Notes: a model not told the origin generated them from the letters alone. DNA of 36,407 nucleotides from an uncultured Bacteroidia bacterium (GCA_938006875.1 CALLMJ010000100.1:1-36407); one strand, 5' to 3'; numbered from the stretch's first letter, positions 25,311 through 34,084 are shown. Numbers and translations: made by a program.

Positions 25311-25332
25311 TTATTTTCTATTCATTCATAGC

Positions 25333-25359
25333 AAAGCTGCCTTTTTAGGCAGTTTTTTT
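25333..25359 (+). terminator. Rho-independent terminator after sucD
   Basis: A perfect 6-bp stem CTGCCT/AGGCAG (25337-25342 and 25347-25352) with a 4-nt T loop, extended by A-T pairs at its base, is followed by a run of seven T. It lies 22 nt after the sucD stop. Confidence 0.85.
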
Positions 25360-25413
25360 CATTTTTGACTTTTATACAAGGATTCTTAAATGCTTTTTTT
25401 AAAAAAATTATTT

Positions 25414-25501
25414 GGGTGCCCCTTACACTTCGGCAGGCTCAGTGTTCGGGTCGGGCTGCTACGTTTACGCTGAGCTTGCCAAAGCGGGCTTTGCTGTTCG
25501 C
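25414..25501 (+). repeat. Dispersed repeat, left inverted copy flanking the R-M gene
   Basis: This GC-richer segment aligns with the reverse complement of 28100-28178. Shared blocks include GTGCCCCTT, CTTCGG, GGCTGCTACGTTT, GCTTGCC and GCTGTTCGC. The left copy carries an extra ~16 nt (CAGGCTCAGTGTTCGG) between CTTCGG and GTCGGG. Short frames across it are not credible genes. Confidence 0.7.
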
Positions 25502-25562
25502 TCCAGCATTTCGGTGAACTCAATATATCACAATCCTTTTTCTGTTTCGATAAACTCAGCAT
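25428..25562. repeat. Cluster of TTCG-N5-CTCA motifs
   Basis: Within 135 bp the pattern occurs as CTTCGGCAGGCTCAGTG (25429-25445), inverted as GCTGAGCTTGCCAAAG (25469-25484), as TTCGGTGAACTCA and as TTCGATAAACTCAGCA. These look like diverged copies of one short dispersed motif that recurs in AT-rich Bacteroidota genomes. It occupies the gene-free stretch between the sucD terminator and the R-M gene. Confidence 0.5.
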
Positions 25563-25639
25563 CAAAAGGCAGTGCCACTTCGTCCCCCTTGCATCCCTCA
25601 CGTATATCCTCAAGCTAAACTTGTTATTTATTTAATCTT

Positions 25640-25647
25640 TATCTTTG
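25640..25647 (+). promoter_or_regulatory. TAnnTTTG box of the R-M gene
   Basis: TATCTTTG ends 4 nt before the ATG at 25652, implying a leaderless or near-leaderless message. The nearest TTG upstream is at 16 nt, short of the usual 19-20. Confidence 0.4.
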
Positions 25648-25651
25648 TGAA

Positions 25652-28087
25652 ATGAAATATCCTAACATCAAAGAAGAAGAACTCAAAAATAAAGTTGCCC
25701 AAGATTATTTCTGGTTTTATGATTGTACCAAAATTATTGGTAATATAGATTTTTGCGTTGCTCTTCATCAATCCCATAAAGATATTTTTGAAACCGATTC
25801 TTTACTTTGGGCTGAAGCTAAAAAAGGGGCTTCCGATATTTTTAAATCCCTTGTTCAACTTATTCTTACTATTGGCAAAGCCAGAACCTTCGATAAATTC
25901 ATGCCGCCTTCCTATTTAGGTGCTTTTGATGCTGAAAAAATTGCTTTTATTCCTTATAACGATGTTCAAGAAATTTTTTACCTCAACGATTTTAATTGGA
26001 ATGTAGCTCCCTCCAATCATGAAACCAAAGAATTTCAATTGATTCATGATAAAGTTAAATCAGTAATTGAAAGCAATGCTTTGTTATTCTTCTTTATTCT
26101 TGATGACCTTGAACTCAGAAAGTTCATCAAAATCAATTTGATTGCAGGGAAATTTGGTATATCTAAAACCCAAATTGATAAAAATAACTTTATCATTATT
26201 TACAACAAATGGTTACAAACTGTTAAACCTACTATTGCTGTTAATTGGGAGATTGCAAAACAAAATGGAATTATTGATGGAGATTTCTATTTAGCGGATT
26301 TACTTTCTTCCGAAAATTATACTCTCAAAGAAAAACTATTTGTTTTACTCAAAAAAGACCATTATTTGGTGGATAGAAAAATTACTGAAATGGGTATGTT
26401 TAGCAGTTTAAGAACCGATTTTACAGACAATCAAGTAGCTCATACTCAATTTTGGAATAAATATGAACGTCCACCGAGGGAGGATTACTGGGATTATATT
26501 ATAGAAAGAAGAGATTTATTAGTACCACAAGATATAAGGGAAAGAAAAGGCAGTTTTTTTACTCCACAAATATGGGTAGAACTTTCTCAAAAATATTTAA
26601 AAGATGTTTTGGGAGAAGATTGGCAAAATGAATATTATATTTGGGATTGTGCAGCTGGAACCGGAAATTTATTGGCAGGATTAACGAATAAATATAACAT
26701 TTACGCTTCCACTTTAGATAAACAAGATGTAGATGTTATGCATGACCGCATTCAAAACGGTGCTAATTTGGTTACTGACCATGTATTCCAATTTGATTTT
26801 TTGAATGACGATTTTATACCCGTTTCCAAAGGTGGAAAAATTCCGGATAGTCTTTACAAAATCATTAGCCATCCAGAAAAAAGAAAAAAATTGGTTATTT
26901 ATATTAATCCTCCTTATGCGGAAGTATCTAGTGTAGGAATAAAAAGTAAAGCAGGAGTAAATCAATCCAAAATACATGACCAATATTTAGAAAAAATTGG
27001 AACTGCGGGAAGAGAAGTTTTTACTTTATTTTTTGCACGTATTTATAATGAATTGAACGGCTGTATTTTAGCTGAATTTTCTAAATTAAAAGTTTTTAAT
27101 GGGTCAGCTTTTGCTAAATTTCGTAATTTTTTTAATGCTAAGTTACTTAAATCTTTCATAATTCCTGCTTACACTTTTGATAATGTAAACGGAAAATTTC
27201 CTATTGGATTTAAAATTTGGAATACCTCTGTTCCCATATTTTTAGAGGAAATTGTTACTGATGTTTTTAATGAAAATGGAAGGTTAATTGGACAAAAAAA
27301 CTATACATCGGTTAATAAAAATCATTTTATTAACCGATGGATTTCTAAATTTAATATACATGAAAGTTTAATAGGTTTTTTAGCGGGAACTAATAGCAAT
27401 GATTTTCAGAACAATAGAATTGTTTACATTTTAAACCAAAAGGAGCAAATGGCAAATCCGAGAGGAATTTGGATTAGTCATCATAATTTAATTCCTGTAA
27501 CTATCTATTTTTCGGTACGTCATTGCATTGAAGCAACTTGGCTCAATGACCGAGACCAATTTCTTTTTCCTAATGATGGTTGGAAAACGGATACAGAATT
27601 TCATAATGATTGTTTGGTTTATACTTTGTTTCATCATTCAAATCGTATTACTTCCAAAGAAGGTATAAATCATTGGATACCTTTTTCTGAACAGGAAGTC
27701 AATGCAAAAGAACGCTTTGATAGCAATTTTATGAGTCAATTTATCAAAGGTAAAATAAAACCGAATGATAACCAATTGGATATTTTTAGTGTCAATGAAC
27801 CCAAAAAGCATTATGAAATGCCTTTAAAATTTTCTCAGGAAGCACAATCGGTTTTAGATGCTGGACTTGAACTTTGGAAATATTATCAAAGTAAACCTAA
27901 AATCAATGCAAATGCTTCATTTTACGATATTAAAGAGTATTTTCAAGGAAGAAATGAAAAGGGAAAAATGAATAACAAAAGTTCAGACGAGAAATATAAT
28001 GAGCTAATGGATAAATTACGCTTGAAAATACGAATATTAGGAGCCAAAATAGAACCGAAAGTATATCTATATGGTTTTTTGAAGTAA
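25652..28087 (+). CDS. Single-chain restriction-modification enzyme (type IIG-like), N6-adenine methylase
   Basis: An 811-residue protein. The N-terminus contains FETDSLLWAEAKKG, a PD-(D/E)XK-like nuclease signature (Asp49, Glu55, Lys57, with Gln69 after), similar to nuclease domains of type I HsdR and IIG enzymes. A helical connector follows. The methylase core has motif X RKGSFFTP (298-305), motif I WDCAAGTGNL (331-340) and motif IV INPPY (418-422), marking an N6-adenine methyltransferase of the Eco57I kind. The region after about 560 probably holds target recognition. No separate nuclease, specificity or helicase gene adjoins. Inverted repeats flank it, suggesting acquisition as a cassette. 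The alternative is a solitary methylase with a dead nuclease. Confidence 0.8.
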   Translation: MKYPNIKEEELKNKVAQDYFWFYDCTKIIGNIDFCVALHQSHKDIFETDSLLWAEAKKGASDIFKSLVQLILTIGKARTFDKFMPPSYLGAFDAEKIAFIPYNDVQEIFYLNDFNWNVAPSNHETKEFQLIHDKVKSVIESNALLFFFILDDLELRKFIKINLIAGKFGISKTQIDKNNFIIIYNKWLQTVKPTIAVNWEIAKQNGIIDGDFYLADLLSSENYTLKEKLFVLLKKDHYLVDRKITEMGMFSSLRTDFTDNQVAHTQFWNKYERPPREDYWDYIIERRDLLVPQDIRERKGSFFTPQIWVELSQKYLKDVLGEDWQNEYYIWDCAAGTGNLLAGLTNKYNIYASTLDKQDVDVMHDRIQNGANLVTDHVFQFDFLNDDFIPVSKGGKIPDSLYKIISHPEKRKKLVIYINPPYAEVSSVGIKSKAGVNQSKIHDQYLEKIGTAGREVFTLFFARIYNELNGCILAEFSKLKVFNGSAFAKFRNFFNAKLLKSFIIPAYTFDNVNGKFPIGFKIWNTSVPIFLEEIVTDVFNENGRLIGQKNYTSVNKNHFINRWISKFNIHESLIGFLAGTNSNDFQNNRIVYILNQKEQMANPRGIWISHHNLIPVTIYFSVRHCIEATWLNDRDQFLFPNDGWKTDTEFHNDCLVYTLFHHSNRITSKEGINHWIPFSEQEVNAKERFDSNFMSQFIKGKIKPNDNQLDIFSVNEPKKHYEMPLKFSQEAQSVLDAGLELWKYYQSKPKINANASFYDIKEYFQGRNEKGKMNNKSSDEKYNELMDKLRLKIRILGAKIEPKVYLYGFLK

Positions 28088-28099
28088 TGTACGGTAATT

Positions 28100-28178
28100 G
28101 CGAACAGCGAAGCCCACTTAGGCAAGCCCATTGAAAAACGTAGCAGCCTGACCCGAAGCGTAGCAAGGGGCACGCCCT
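28100..28178 (-). repeat. Dispersed repeat, right inverted copy between the R-M and CHAT genes
   Basis: Read on the minus strand it starts GGGCGTGCCCCTTGCTACGC and ends GCTGTTCGC, matching the element at 25414-25501 in the opposite orientation. It fills nearly the whole 96-bp gap between the convergent R-M and CHAT-TPR genes and may also act as a bidirectional transcription barrier. Confidence 0.7.
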
Positions 28179-28183
28179 AATGG

Positions 28184-31100
28184 TTACTGTCCAATCAAAA
28201 CAAATGCTCCCCAAAAATAGGGACTAAAAAATCGTTCTTGACTTTTTATCTTTTGTTGCGCAAATAAAAAGGCTTTTCTTTTACTCATTTTTTGGTTGAG
28301 CCAAGCATCATAAAAAGCAATCATAAATTCTTGAGTAGCTTCATCATCCACTGACCATAAAGAAATTATTAAAGATTTTGCACCTGCAAGAAAGAATGCT
28401 CTTTGCAAACCGAATATTCCTTCTTCATTTTTTACATTTCCTAAACCCGTTTGACATGCTGATAATACCACCAAATCTGTGTTTTGCAAATTGAGTTGAG
28501 AGGCTTCATAAGCAGTAAGGACACCATCATCTTGATTTTTATAAATTTTACTTTTCAATAAATCATTTTCACAATTGGCTAATAAAAGCCCTGCTCTCAT
28601 TAATGGGTCATCATAAAATACTTTTAATTTGTCTTCATCTACGTGATCAAAAGTTTTTAAATTTTCATCTTCAATGAAATACCCGTGAGTGGCAATATGT
28701 AAAATATTAGGACTTTGTAATTTTTTTATCATTTCTTCAGTGGCTTGTTCAGATTGGAATAGTTGAGTTTGAATTTGTTGTTTTTGAAGCAATTGATGAA
28801 TCGCATCGGTTTCTTTTTTAGTTCCAGGAAGAAGTGAAATACCTTGTTCAGAAAAATTTAACAATCTAAACATTAAATTTCTTTGTTCTGCGGGTAAAGG
28901 TAATTGCTCCTCTGGCAGATTATTAGGTATAACATCTTTTCCTTTGTAATCAGGGTATCCGAACAGTGAAGCTGTTTTAGGAATAGAGTTAGAATCATTG
29001 AGTATATGTTTTAAATTCAATAAATTCACAATTTCTATTTTATCTCCCAAAAATTGATTTTCTTCTGGAATAAAAAGTGTTGATAAAGGAATTTTGTGGT
29101 ACACACCATCACAAGTTAAATATAATTTTTTAAGTTCATAGTTTTTCAAAAGTTGAGACTGCTCCATAATGTTCTTCCATAAAATTTGGTAGGACTTTTT
29201 ATCTACATTTTTTCTATCTACCACTTGTCTAAAATAGTACTGGTAAGCATGATTTTCTAAGTTATTTCCATTGATAGATAAAATTTCAGGGTAAGGACAA
29301 TTCTGAGTTACAATAATAAATGAATATAATGTATCCATTTTAAGGTTTTCATTAATGAACTCTGTTCTTATAATTTCTATTGCAGCTTCATTAGGTTTTA
29401 ACTTTTGTTGAATTTGTTTGAAAGTGATTTTTTGTGGTTTAGAATACTGAATATTGAGTTTTTGTTGTAACTGTTTTTCCAATGAATTTACTTGATTATT
29501 TAAAGCAGAAAGGTCATAAAAACGTTTATCTTCTTCTTTCATGAAAACGACTTTAAGATATTGTTCTTTTGCAGAAATCCATTGTTCATATAAATTTTGA
29601 ATTTCAGGGTTTTTAGCAGCCAAGATTTTAGATTTAAAATTTTGTGTACTTTCAGTAACTAAGCCTCTTAGCATCATTCTATGTTCTAAAACTTCTGATG
29701 CTATATTAGGATTAGTTTTTACAAAGTTTAGAGTAAAATTTAAGTATGATTGAAAAAATTTTCTTTTATCTTTTATAAAAGCTAATTTTTCTTTTTCTGA
29801 TAACAATGGAAACACATTTTGAATTTGCCAGAAAATAGTGGGTAACACTTCTTGATAAATTTTATGAGCCTGAGTAAAATTCTTTTGCCTTGTATAAAGA
29901 TTGGCTAAATTAGTTGAGAAAAGTAAATAATCTGTATGATTTTTACCATATATTTTTTCAGCATTATTCCTTAATTGAATAAGAAGCGGTTCAGCTTGGC
30001 TAAATTTTTTAAATTCCGTATAAATCACAGATAGATTATTTAGAATAGACCAGTAGGTTGGGTGGTTTTTTCCTAAATTTTTTTCTGCGATGGGAAGTAC
30101 TTTTTCATAAATGGTTTGTGCTTGAGTATAATTTTGCTCAATGTAATAGGTAAAAGCTAAATTGTTAAGATTAATTAAGTATTGGGGATGTTCACTATTG
30201 AAATTTTTTTGTAAAACCTCTTGGCTAATGTTGAAATAAGTACGTGCTTGTTCCATTTTACCCATATTTAAATAAGTAGTGCCTATATTGGTAATTGCAA
30301 TAGCGAAATAAATACTATTAGGTTCTAAAAAACTTTTTCCCAGTTCAAAAGCGTTGTTTAATAAGTTTGCTGCTTGTTCATGGTTTCCTAATTTAGCGTA
30401 AAAAATGCTATAATTGTTTAAAATCGATAAGTAATAAAAACTTTTTTTACCTGTTAATTTTTCAGTGAGTTCTAAAGCTTCGGTAAAATATCTTTCAGAT
30501 TTTTTATAGTCCTCTTGTAATGAATAAAGGGTTGCAAAATTTGTTAGGCAAGTAATGTATTGTTTAGAAAGCTTTCCTAAATTTTTTTCAAAATAGTTTA
30601 ATGGTTTGTGTAATTGTTGTAATGCAAAACTGTAATCGCCAATACTATACTTAAATGATGCATAATTCATAACTCCTTCTTGATAATATAAACTATTTTG
30701 TCCATAAACTTTTTCATACACTTTTAAACTTACTTGAAACAAAGAATCTGCTTTTTTAAAAGTATTATTTTTTGAATACAATTCTGCCAAATTTAAAGTT
30801 ATGGTACCATAAATAGAGTAATCTTGATTTTGAAAATCTTTTGCTAATTTTAGTCCTTTATGATAGGTTTCTTCAGCTAGATTTAGATTCCCTTTTTGTT
30901 CATAAAAAGAAGCTAACTGATTATACGTCAAAGCTATATTAACAATATCATTTTGAGTTTGATAAATTTTTAAGGCTTGATTTAAATACTTCTCCGCTAA
31001 ACTTAATTCTCCTAAATCTAATAATACATCTGCAAGATAATTACAAGCTAAAGCATAATCTTTGGATGATGTTTTATTTAGGTTTTCTAGAATTTTTATC

Positions 31101-31870
31101 GTTTCTTGAAGATATTTTCTTGCATCATAAAATTTTTGAATTCGATGACTGGCTTGCCCTAAATTCATTAATTGATTTGCGTAAGTTAAATTATTTTTAC
31201 CAAGTTTTTCTGCGGTTTGTTGAGAAATAGTTAATAATTTTTTTTCAGCTTCATAATATTTTCCTTGTTTAAATTGTATAATGGCTAAACCTTCTTGGCT
31301 TTTAAAGTATAGTTTATCAGAACTTGATACTAAACTTAATACAGTTTGAAAATATTTTTCCGATTGTTCATATTTACCTAATTCTTTATTACAAGCCGCA
31401 ATAGTAAAATGGATTTCCGCAATTATTTCATTAATTTTTTCATTTTTGTTATCTTTTAATAAACTTATAGCCTCTTCAGCTATTTTTAAGCTTTCTGAAT
31501 AATTTCCAAGGAAGTAAAAATTTTTGCTTAAATTGTTGTAAGTAAAGCCTGTTAAAGATTTATCTTTATCCAAATAAGGATTGGATTTTAATACTTGGTA
31601 TGCTTCTAAAAGAAGTTTTTCGGATTCTTGATAAAGTTCCGTTTCTTGGTAACATTGAGCTAAAATATTGACAATATAAAAATAATATGGATTGTTATTA
31701 CCTATTTGGTCTTCTACATCTTGTTTTGCATTTTTCAAAGTTTGAATAGCTTTTTCTAATTTTCCTTCGTCATATTCCTTTGCTCCTTGATTAAGTAAGC
31801 TAACATAAGATTGAGAAAAAATACTCAATGGAAATAAAATACTAATAACAACTATCTGTAAGATTTTCAT
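28184..31870 (-). CDS. Secreted TPR-repeat protein with C-terminal CHAT protease domain
   Basis: A 1228-residue protein with a Sec signal peptide (1-20, IFSQ) and then a long array of tetratricopeptide repeats covering about 22-700 (phrases such as YNQLASFYEQKGNLNLAEETY recur with 40-42 residue spacing). A helical linker leads to a CHAT caspase-like domain (about 890-1228). The catalytic dyad appears intact: His1062 in ILHIATHGYF and Cys1139 in VVLSACQTGLG. CHAT proteins cleave partner proteins in several bacterial defence and signalling systems; this one should act outside the cytoplasm, which differs from those. It follows a second secreted TPR gene by 3 nt. Substrate unknown. Confidence 0.9.
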   Translation of the reverse strand: MKILQIVVISILFPLSIFSQSYVSLLNQGAKEYDEGKLEKAIQTLKNAKQDVEDQIGNNNPYYFYIVNILAQCYQETELYQESEKLLLEAYQVLKSNPYLDKDKSLTGFTYNNLSKNFYFLGNYSESLKIAEEAISLLKDNKNEKINEIIAEIHFTIAACNKELGKYEQSEKYFQTVLSLVSSSDKLYFKSQEGLAIIQFKQGKYYEAEKKLLTISQQTAEKLGKNNLTYANQLMNLGQASHRIQKFYDARKYLQETIKILENLNKTSSKDYALACNYLADVLLDLGELSLAEKYLNQALKIYQTQNDIVNIALTYNQLASFYEQKGNLNLAEETYHKGLKLAKDFQNQDYSIYGTITLNLAELYSKNNTFKKADSLFQVSLKVYEKVYGQNSLYYQEGVMNYASFKYSIGDYSFALQQLHKPLNYFEKNLGKLSKQYITCLTNFATLYSLQEDYKKSERYFTEALELTEKLTGKKSFYYLSILNNYSIFYAKLGNHEQAANLLNNAFELGKSFLEPNSIYFAIAITNIGTTYLNMGKMEQARTYFNISQEVLQKNFNSEHPQYLINLNNLAFTYYIEQNYTQAQTIYEKVLPIAEKNLGKNHPTYWSILNNLSVIYTEFKKFSQAEPLLIQLRNNAEKIYGKNHTDYLLFSTNLANLYTRQKNFTQAHKIYQEVLPTIFWQIQNVFPLLSEKEKLAFIKDKRKFFQSYLNFTLNFVKTNPNIASEVLEHRMMLRGLVTESTQNFKSKILAAKNPEIQNLYEQWISAKEQYLKVVFMKEEDKRFYDLSALNNQVNSLEKQLQQKLNIQYSKPQKITFKQIQQKLKPNEAAIEIIRTEFINENLKMDTLYSFIIVTQNCPYPEILSINGNNLENHAYQYYFRQVVDRKNVDKKSYQILWKNIMEQSQLLKNYELKKLYLTCDGVYHKIPLSTLFIPEENQFLGDKIEIVNLLNLKHILNDSNSIPKTASLFGYPDYKGKDVIPNNLPEEQLPLPAEQRNLMFRLLNFSEQGISLLPGTKKETDAIHQLLQKQQIQTQLFQSEQATEEMIKKLQSPNILHIATHGYFIEDENLKTFDHVDEDKLKVFYDDPLMRAGLLLANCENDLLKSKIYKNQDDGVLTAYEASQLNLQNTDLVVLSACQTGLGNVKNEEGIFGLQRAFFLAGAKSLIISLWSVDDEATQEFMIAFYDAWLNQKMSKRKAFLFAQQKIKSQERFFSPYFWGAFVLIGQ

Positions 31871-31873
31871 GAT

Positions 31874-32968
31874 TTACTTACAATTTTGAATTTTCTGAAT
31901 AGCTCCTTTATAGTTATTGGATGATTGTAAATTTAAACCTTCAAAAAGTTTTTTTGCTTCATTCAAGAATGGCATAGCTTTATTACAATTTTTAAGTTCA
32001 TAGTAACAACAGGCAATATTATAAACCAAAATTGCATAATCTTGACTATTTTTACCCGTTAATTTTTCTTGTAAAGGCATAACTTCCTCCATCATTTTAG
32101 CGGCTTTTTCAAAATCTTGTTTATAATAATAACTAAATGCAGCACTATTCAAAATCGCTATGTATTCTTTAGAATTTTTTCCTTTAGTTTTTTCATAAAA
32201 TTTTTTGAGTTCCTCAATATAAAAATCATATTTAACAATGTTATTGGTAAGTAAAGCTAAATCTCCTAATTGTTCTAAAACAAATCCATACTCTGAATGT
32301 TCTTTTCCATAATATTTTTCGGCTATTTGCAAGGCTTCCTCAAAATATTTAGCGGCTTTCCCGTAAGTTTTTAAATGTTTTGCACAAAGTGCTATTCCAG
32401 AAATTAAATAATAATAATCTGCTCCTCCAAGAATATCTACGTTCAAGGATGGTTTGGCTTCTTCATACAATTTTAAAGCTTCTTGATAATTTTTTTGTTC
32501 ATATAGCTGATTAGCTTGAGTAAATTTATTTATTGCATCTAAAACATCTTGGGAATAAAGTTTTCCATTACGGTCATATTGATGAATAGTTTTTACATTT
32601 CCTTTATCATCAAAATCAATTTCACGCATTTTATTACCATTTTCATAATACCAAACACAAAATCCTTTTAATTTTTCAACCGATTTATCAGTTTCTTCTA
32701 ATACTTCGCCCTCAAAATGTAATTTCCCGTTGCTTATAAAATAATATCGTGTTTTTCCTATGGATTTACCATCTTTGAATTCAGCAATTCGATAATAAAC
32801 CGCATCTTTTTCTGATATAACATTTTTATAATCAGCATCATACAGCAAAGTCCATTTACCTTGCTTACGATTTTGTGCATCTTTTTGATTGGGATTTTGG
32901 GGAATGTTTTGTCCTAAAAGAACGGCATAAAAAAGAATGGTAACGATTAAAAAGAATAACTTTTTCAT
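31874..32968 (-). CDS. Secreted MORN-like/TPR protein
   Basis: A 364-residue protein with a signal peptide (1-20, ending AVLLGQ). Residues about 28-140 resemble the MORN-like repeats of Bacteroidota 'toxin-antitoxin YwqK-like' proteins (GKWTLLYDADYK, FEGEVLEE, FCVWYYENGNKMREIDFDDKG). Then come about five TPR units (150-360), similar in style to those of the CHAT protein (YGKEHSEYGFVLEQLGDLALL). It is the first gene of the operon with the CHAT gene, 3 nt apart, so it probably acts with it, perhaps as partner, regulator or substrate. A TAAATTTG box lies 4 nt before the ATG. Confidence 0.8.
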   Translation of the reverse strand: MKKLFFLIVTILFYAVLLGQNIPQNPNQKDAQNRKQGKWTLLYDADYKNVISEKDAVYYRIAEFKDGKSIGKTRYYFISNGKLHFEGEVLEETDKSVEKLKGFCVWYYENGNKMREIDFDDKGNVKTIHQYDRNGKLYSQDVLDAINKFTQANQLYEQKNYQEALKLYEEAKPSLNVDILGGADYYYLISGIALCAKHLKTYGKAAKYFEEALQIAEKYYGKEHSEYGFVLEQLGDLALLTNNIVKYDFYIEELKKFYEKTKGKNSKEYIAILNSAAFSYYYKQDFEKAAKMMEEVMPLQEKLTGKNSQDYAILVYNIACCYYELKNCNKAMPFLNEAKKLFEGLNLQSSNNYKGAIQKIQNCK

Positions 32969-32972
32969 AAAA

Positions 32973-33003
32973 CAAATTTAGTAGGATTATTATTGGTAAA
33001 CAA
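32973..33003 (-). promoter_or_regulatory. Promoter of the TPR-CHAT operon
   Basis: On the minus strand TTG (33003-33001), 20 nt, then TAAATTTG (32980-32973) matches the Bacteroidota promoter apart from one base in the -33 box. The ATG follows after only 4 nt, so the message would start at or beside the start codon. Confidence 0.55.
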
Positions 33004-33008
33004 TACCC

Positions 33009-33051
33009 AAAATCATGTTTTTCTTACTTAAAAATCATGTTTTTCTTACTT
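33009..33051 (+). repeat. Two tandem 22-bp units
   Basis: AAAATCATGTTTTTCTTACT occurs twice with a 22-bp period upstream of the TPR-CHAT operon promoter. It is AT-rich and has no evident coding role. Confidence 0.7.
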
Positions 33052-33068
33052 TTTTAATTTCATTCATT

Positions 33069-33094
33069 TAGGCGTGTCTTGCTACGCTTCATCT
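33069..33094 (+). repeat. Fragment of the dispersed repeat
   Basis: GGCGTGTCTTGCTACGCTTC at 33071-33090 matches the reverse complement of the end of the 28100-28178 element with a small deletion and a substitution. It has the same orientation as the copy at 25414-25501. The rest of the element is missing. Confidence 0.5.
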
Positions 33095-33162
33095 TGTTTA
33101 TCCATAACATAATAGGTCCATCTAATTTATCGCAATACTTAAACTTTAATTTCATGGTTAAT

Positions 33163-34029
33163 TTATTTAATCAAAACTCCAAGGCTAATTCCTGAAGTCA
33201 GCGTAAGAGGGAAATTTTTGCCTCCAACAATCAAATGACTATGATAAAAACTAGGAGTATCCTCATATAAATTATTGTAGATAGAGTTAGATTTGGTATT
33301 TGCAAACCCGTAACCAGCACCCACAAACATATCTAATAAAACTACATCTGCAATTAACCATTGTTTTCCTATTGTTAAATTAAAAGCTGCGCTTATATGA
33401 GTTTTAGATACCACATAGGATGTAGTTACCCAAGTTAGCGTGTCATAAATATATTCTAATTCTTTATTAGTAAAATAGGAAAAAGAAATTTGAGGTTTAA
33501 AATAAGCTCCTGCTAATGGGTGTACTAATCTAGTTCCTTTACTATAAGTTAATTGCTTGAACATCATTTTATTGCCTATTGTTAGGAATGCACCTTTTTT
33601 TTCATCTTTAAAGTTATCAAAACGATTAGGATTTACTCCAATACCAATAATTCCAGCTTTTGCTTCAAGTATCAATCCCGGCTGAAACCATCTTTGATAT
33701 CCAAAACCAATATGCCTAACAAAAGGAGAAAAAGGGTCAATCATAATAGCATTTTTTTTATGAGCATTGGGAGAAGCAGATACTTCTAAAATATCTTTCT
33801 CGAATTGAATAGTTTCGCCATTTTCAAGTTGTATGCTTGTTACATCACGTCTATAAATTACATAAACAGGTCCTTCTAAATCATTGTAATTTTTGTATTT
33901 TATTTCATCTGGACCTATTTCTATGATTTTTACTTCTAATTTTGCTTTATTCGTTTTTTGTAATATATCTTGAGCAGATAAATTCAAACCCAAAACTATA
34001 ACAAAAATCCATAAGATTAACTTTTTCAT
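33163..34029 (-). CDS. Uncharacterised secreted, probably outer-membrane protein
   Basis: A 288-residue protein. The ATG at 34029 is preferred because it begins the signal peptide MKKLILWIFVIVLGLNLSAQ; an ATG at 34053 adds eight residues before it. The first 70 mature residues form a small beta domain (KLEVKIIEIGPDEIKYKNY..YVIYRRDVTSIQLENG) often seen at the start of Bacteroidota barrel proteins. The rest has alternating strands with many aromatic and Gly residues, suggesting an outer-membrane barrel. Function unknown. It is transcribed divergently from the membrane protein gene at 34120, with a consensus promoter 21 nt before its ATG. Confidence 0.7.
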   Translation of the reverse strand: MKKLILWIFVIVLGLNLSAQDILQKTNKAKLEVKIIEIGPDEIKYKNYNDLEGPVYVIYRRDVTSIQLENGETIQFEKDILEVSASPNAHKKNAIMIDPFSPFVRHIGFGYQRWFQPGLILEAKAGIIGIGVNPNRFDNFKDEKKGAFLTIGNKMMFKQLTYSKGTRLVHPLAGAYFKPQISFSYFTNKELEYIYDTLTWVTTSYVVSKTHISAAFNLTIGKQWLIADVVLLDMFVGAGYGFANTKSNSIYNNLYEDTPSFYHSHLIVGGKNFPLTLTSGISLGVLIK

Positions 34030-34050
34030 AAGACAATAATTTAAGTTTAG

Positions 34051-34081
34051 CAAAAGTAATAATATTAAAAGTTAAAACAAA
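34051..34081 (-). promoter_or_regulatory. Consensus promoter of the outer-membrane protein gene
   Basis: On the minus strand TTTG (34081-34078), exactly 19 nt, then TACTTTTG (34058-34051): a full match to the Bacteroidota promoter layout. The ATG at 34029 follows after 21 nt, which supports that start over the upstream ATG at 34053, where the box would overlap the coding region. Confidence 0.7.
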
Positions 34082-34084
34082 TTT

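Noticed and set aside
25412-25618. Short reading frames on both strands between sucD and the R-M gene
   Set aside because: They run entirely through dispersed repeat sequence and the translations have no protein-like pattern.
27930-28214. Minus-strand frames spanning the end of the R-M gene
   Set aside because: They overlap the well-supported R-M coding region and the repeat, and read as low-quality shadow translations.
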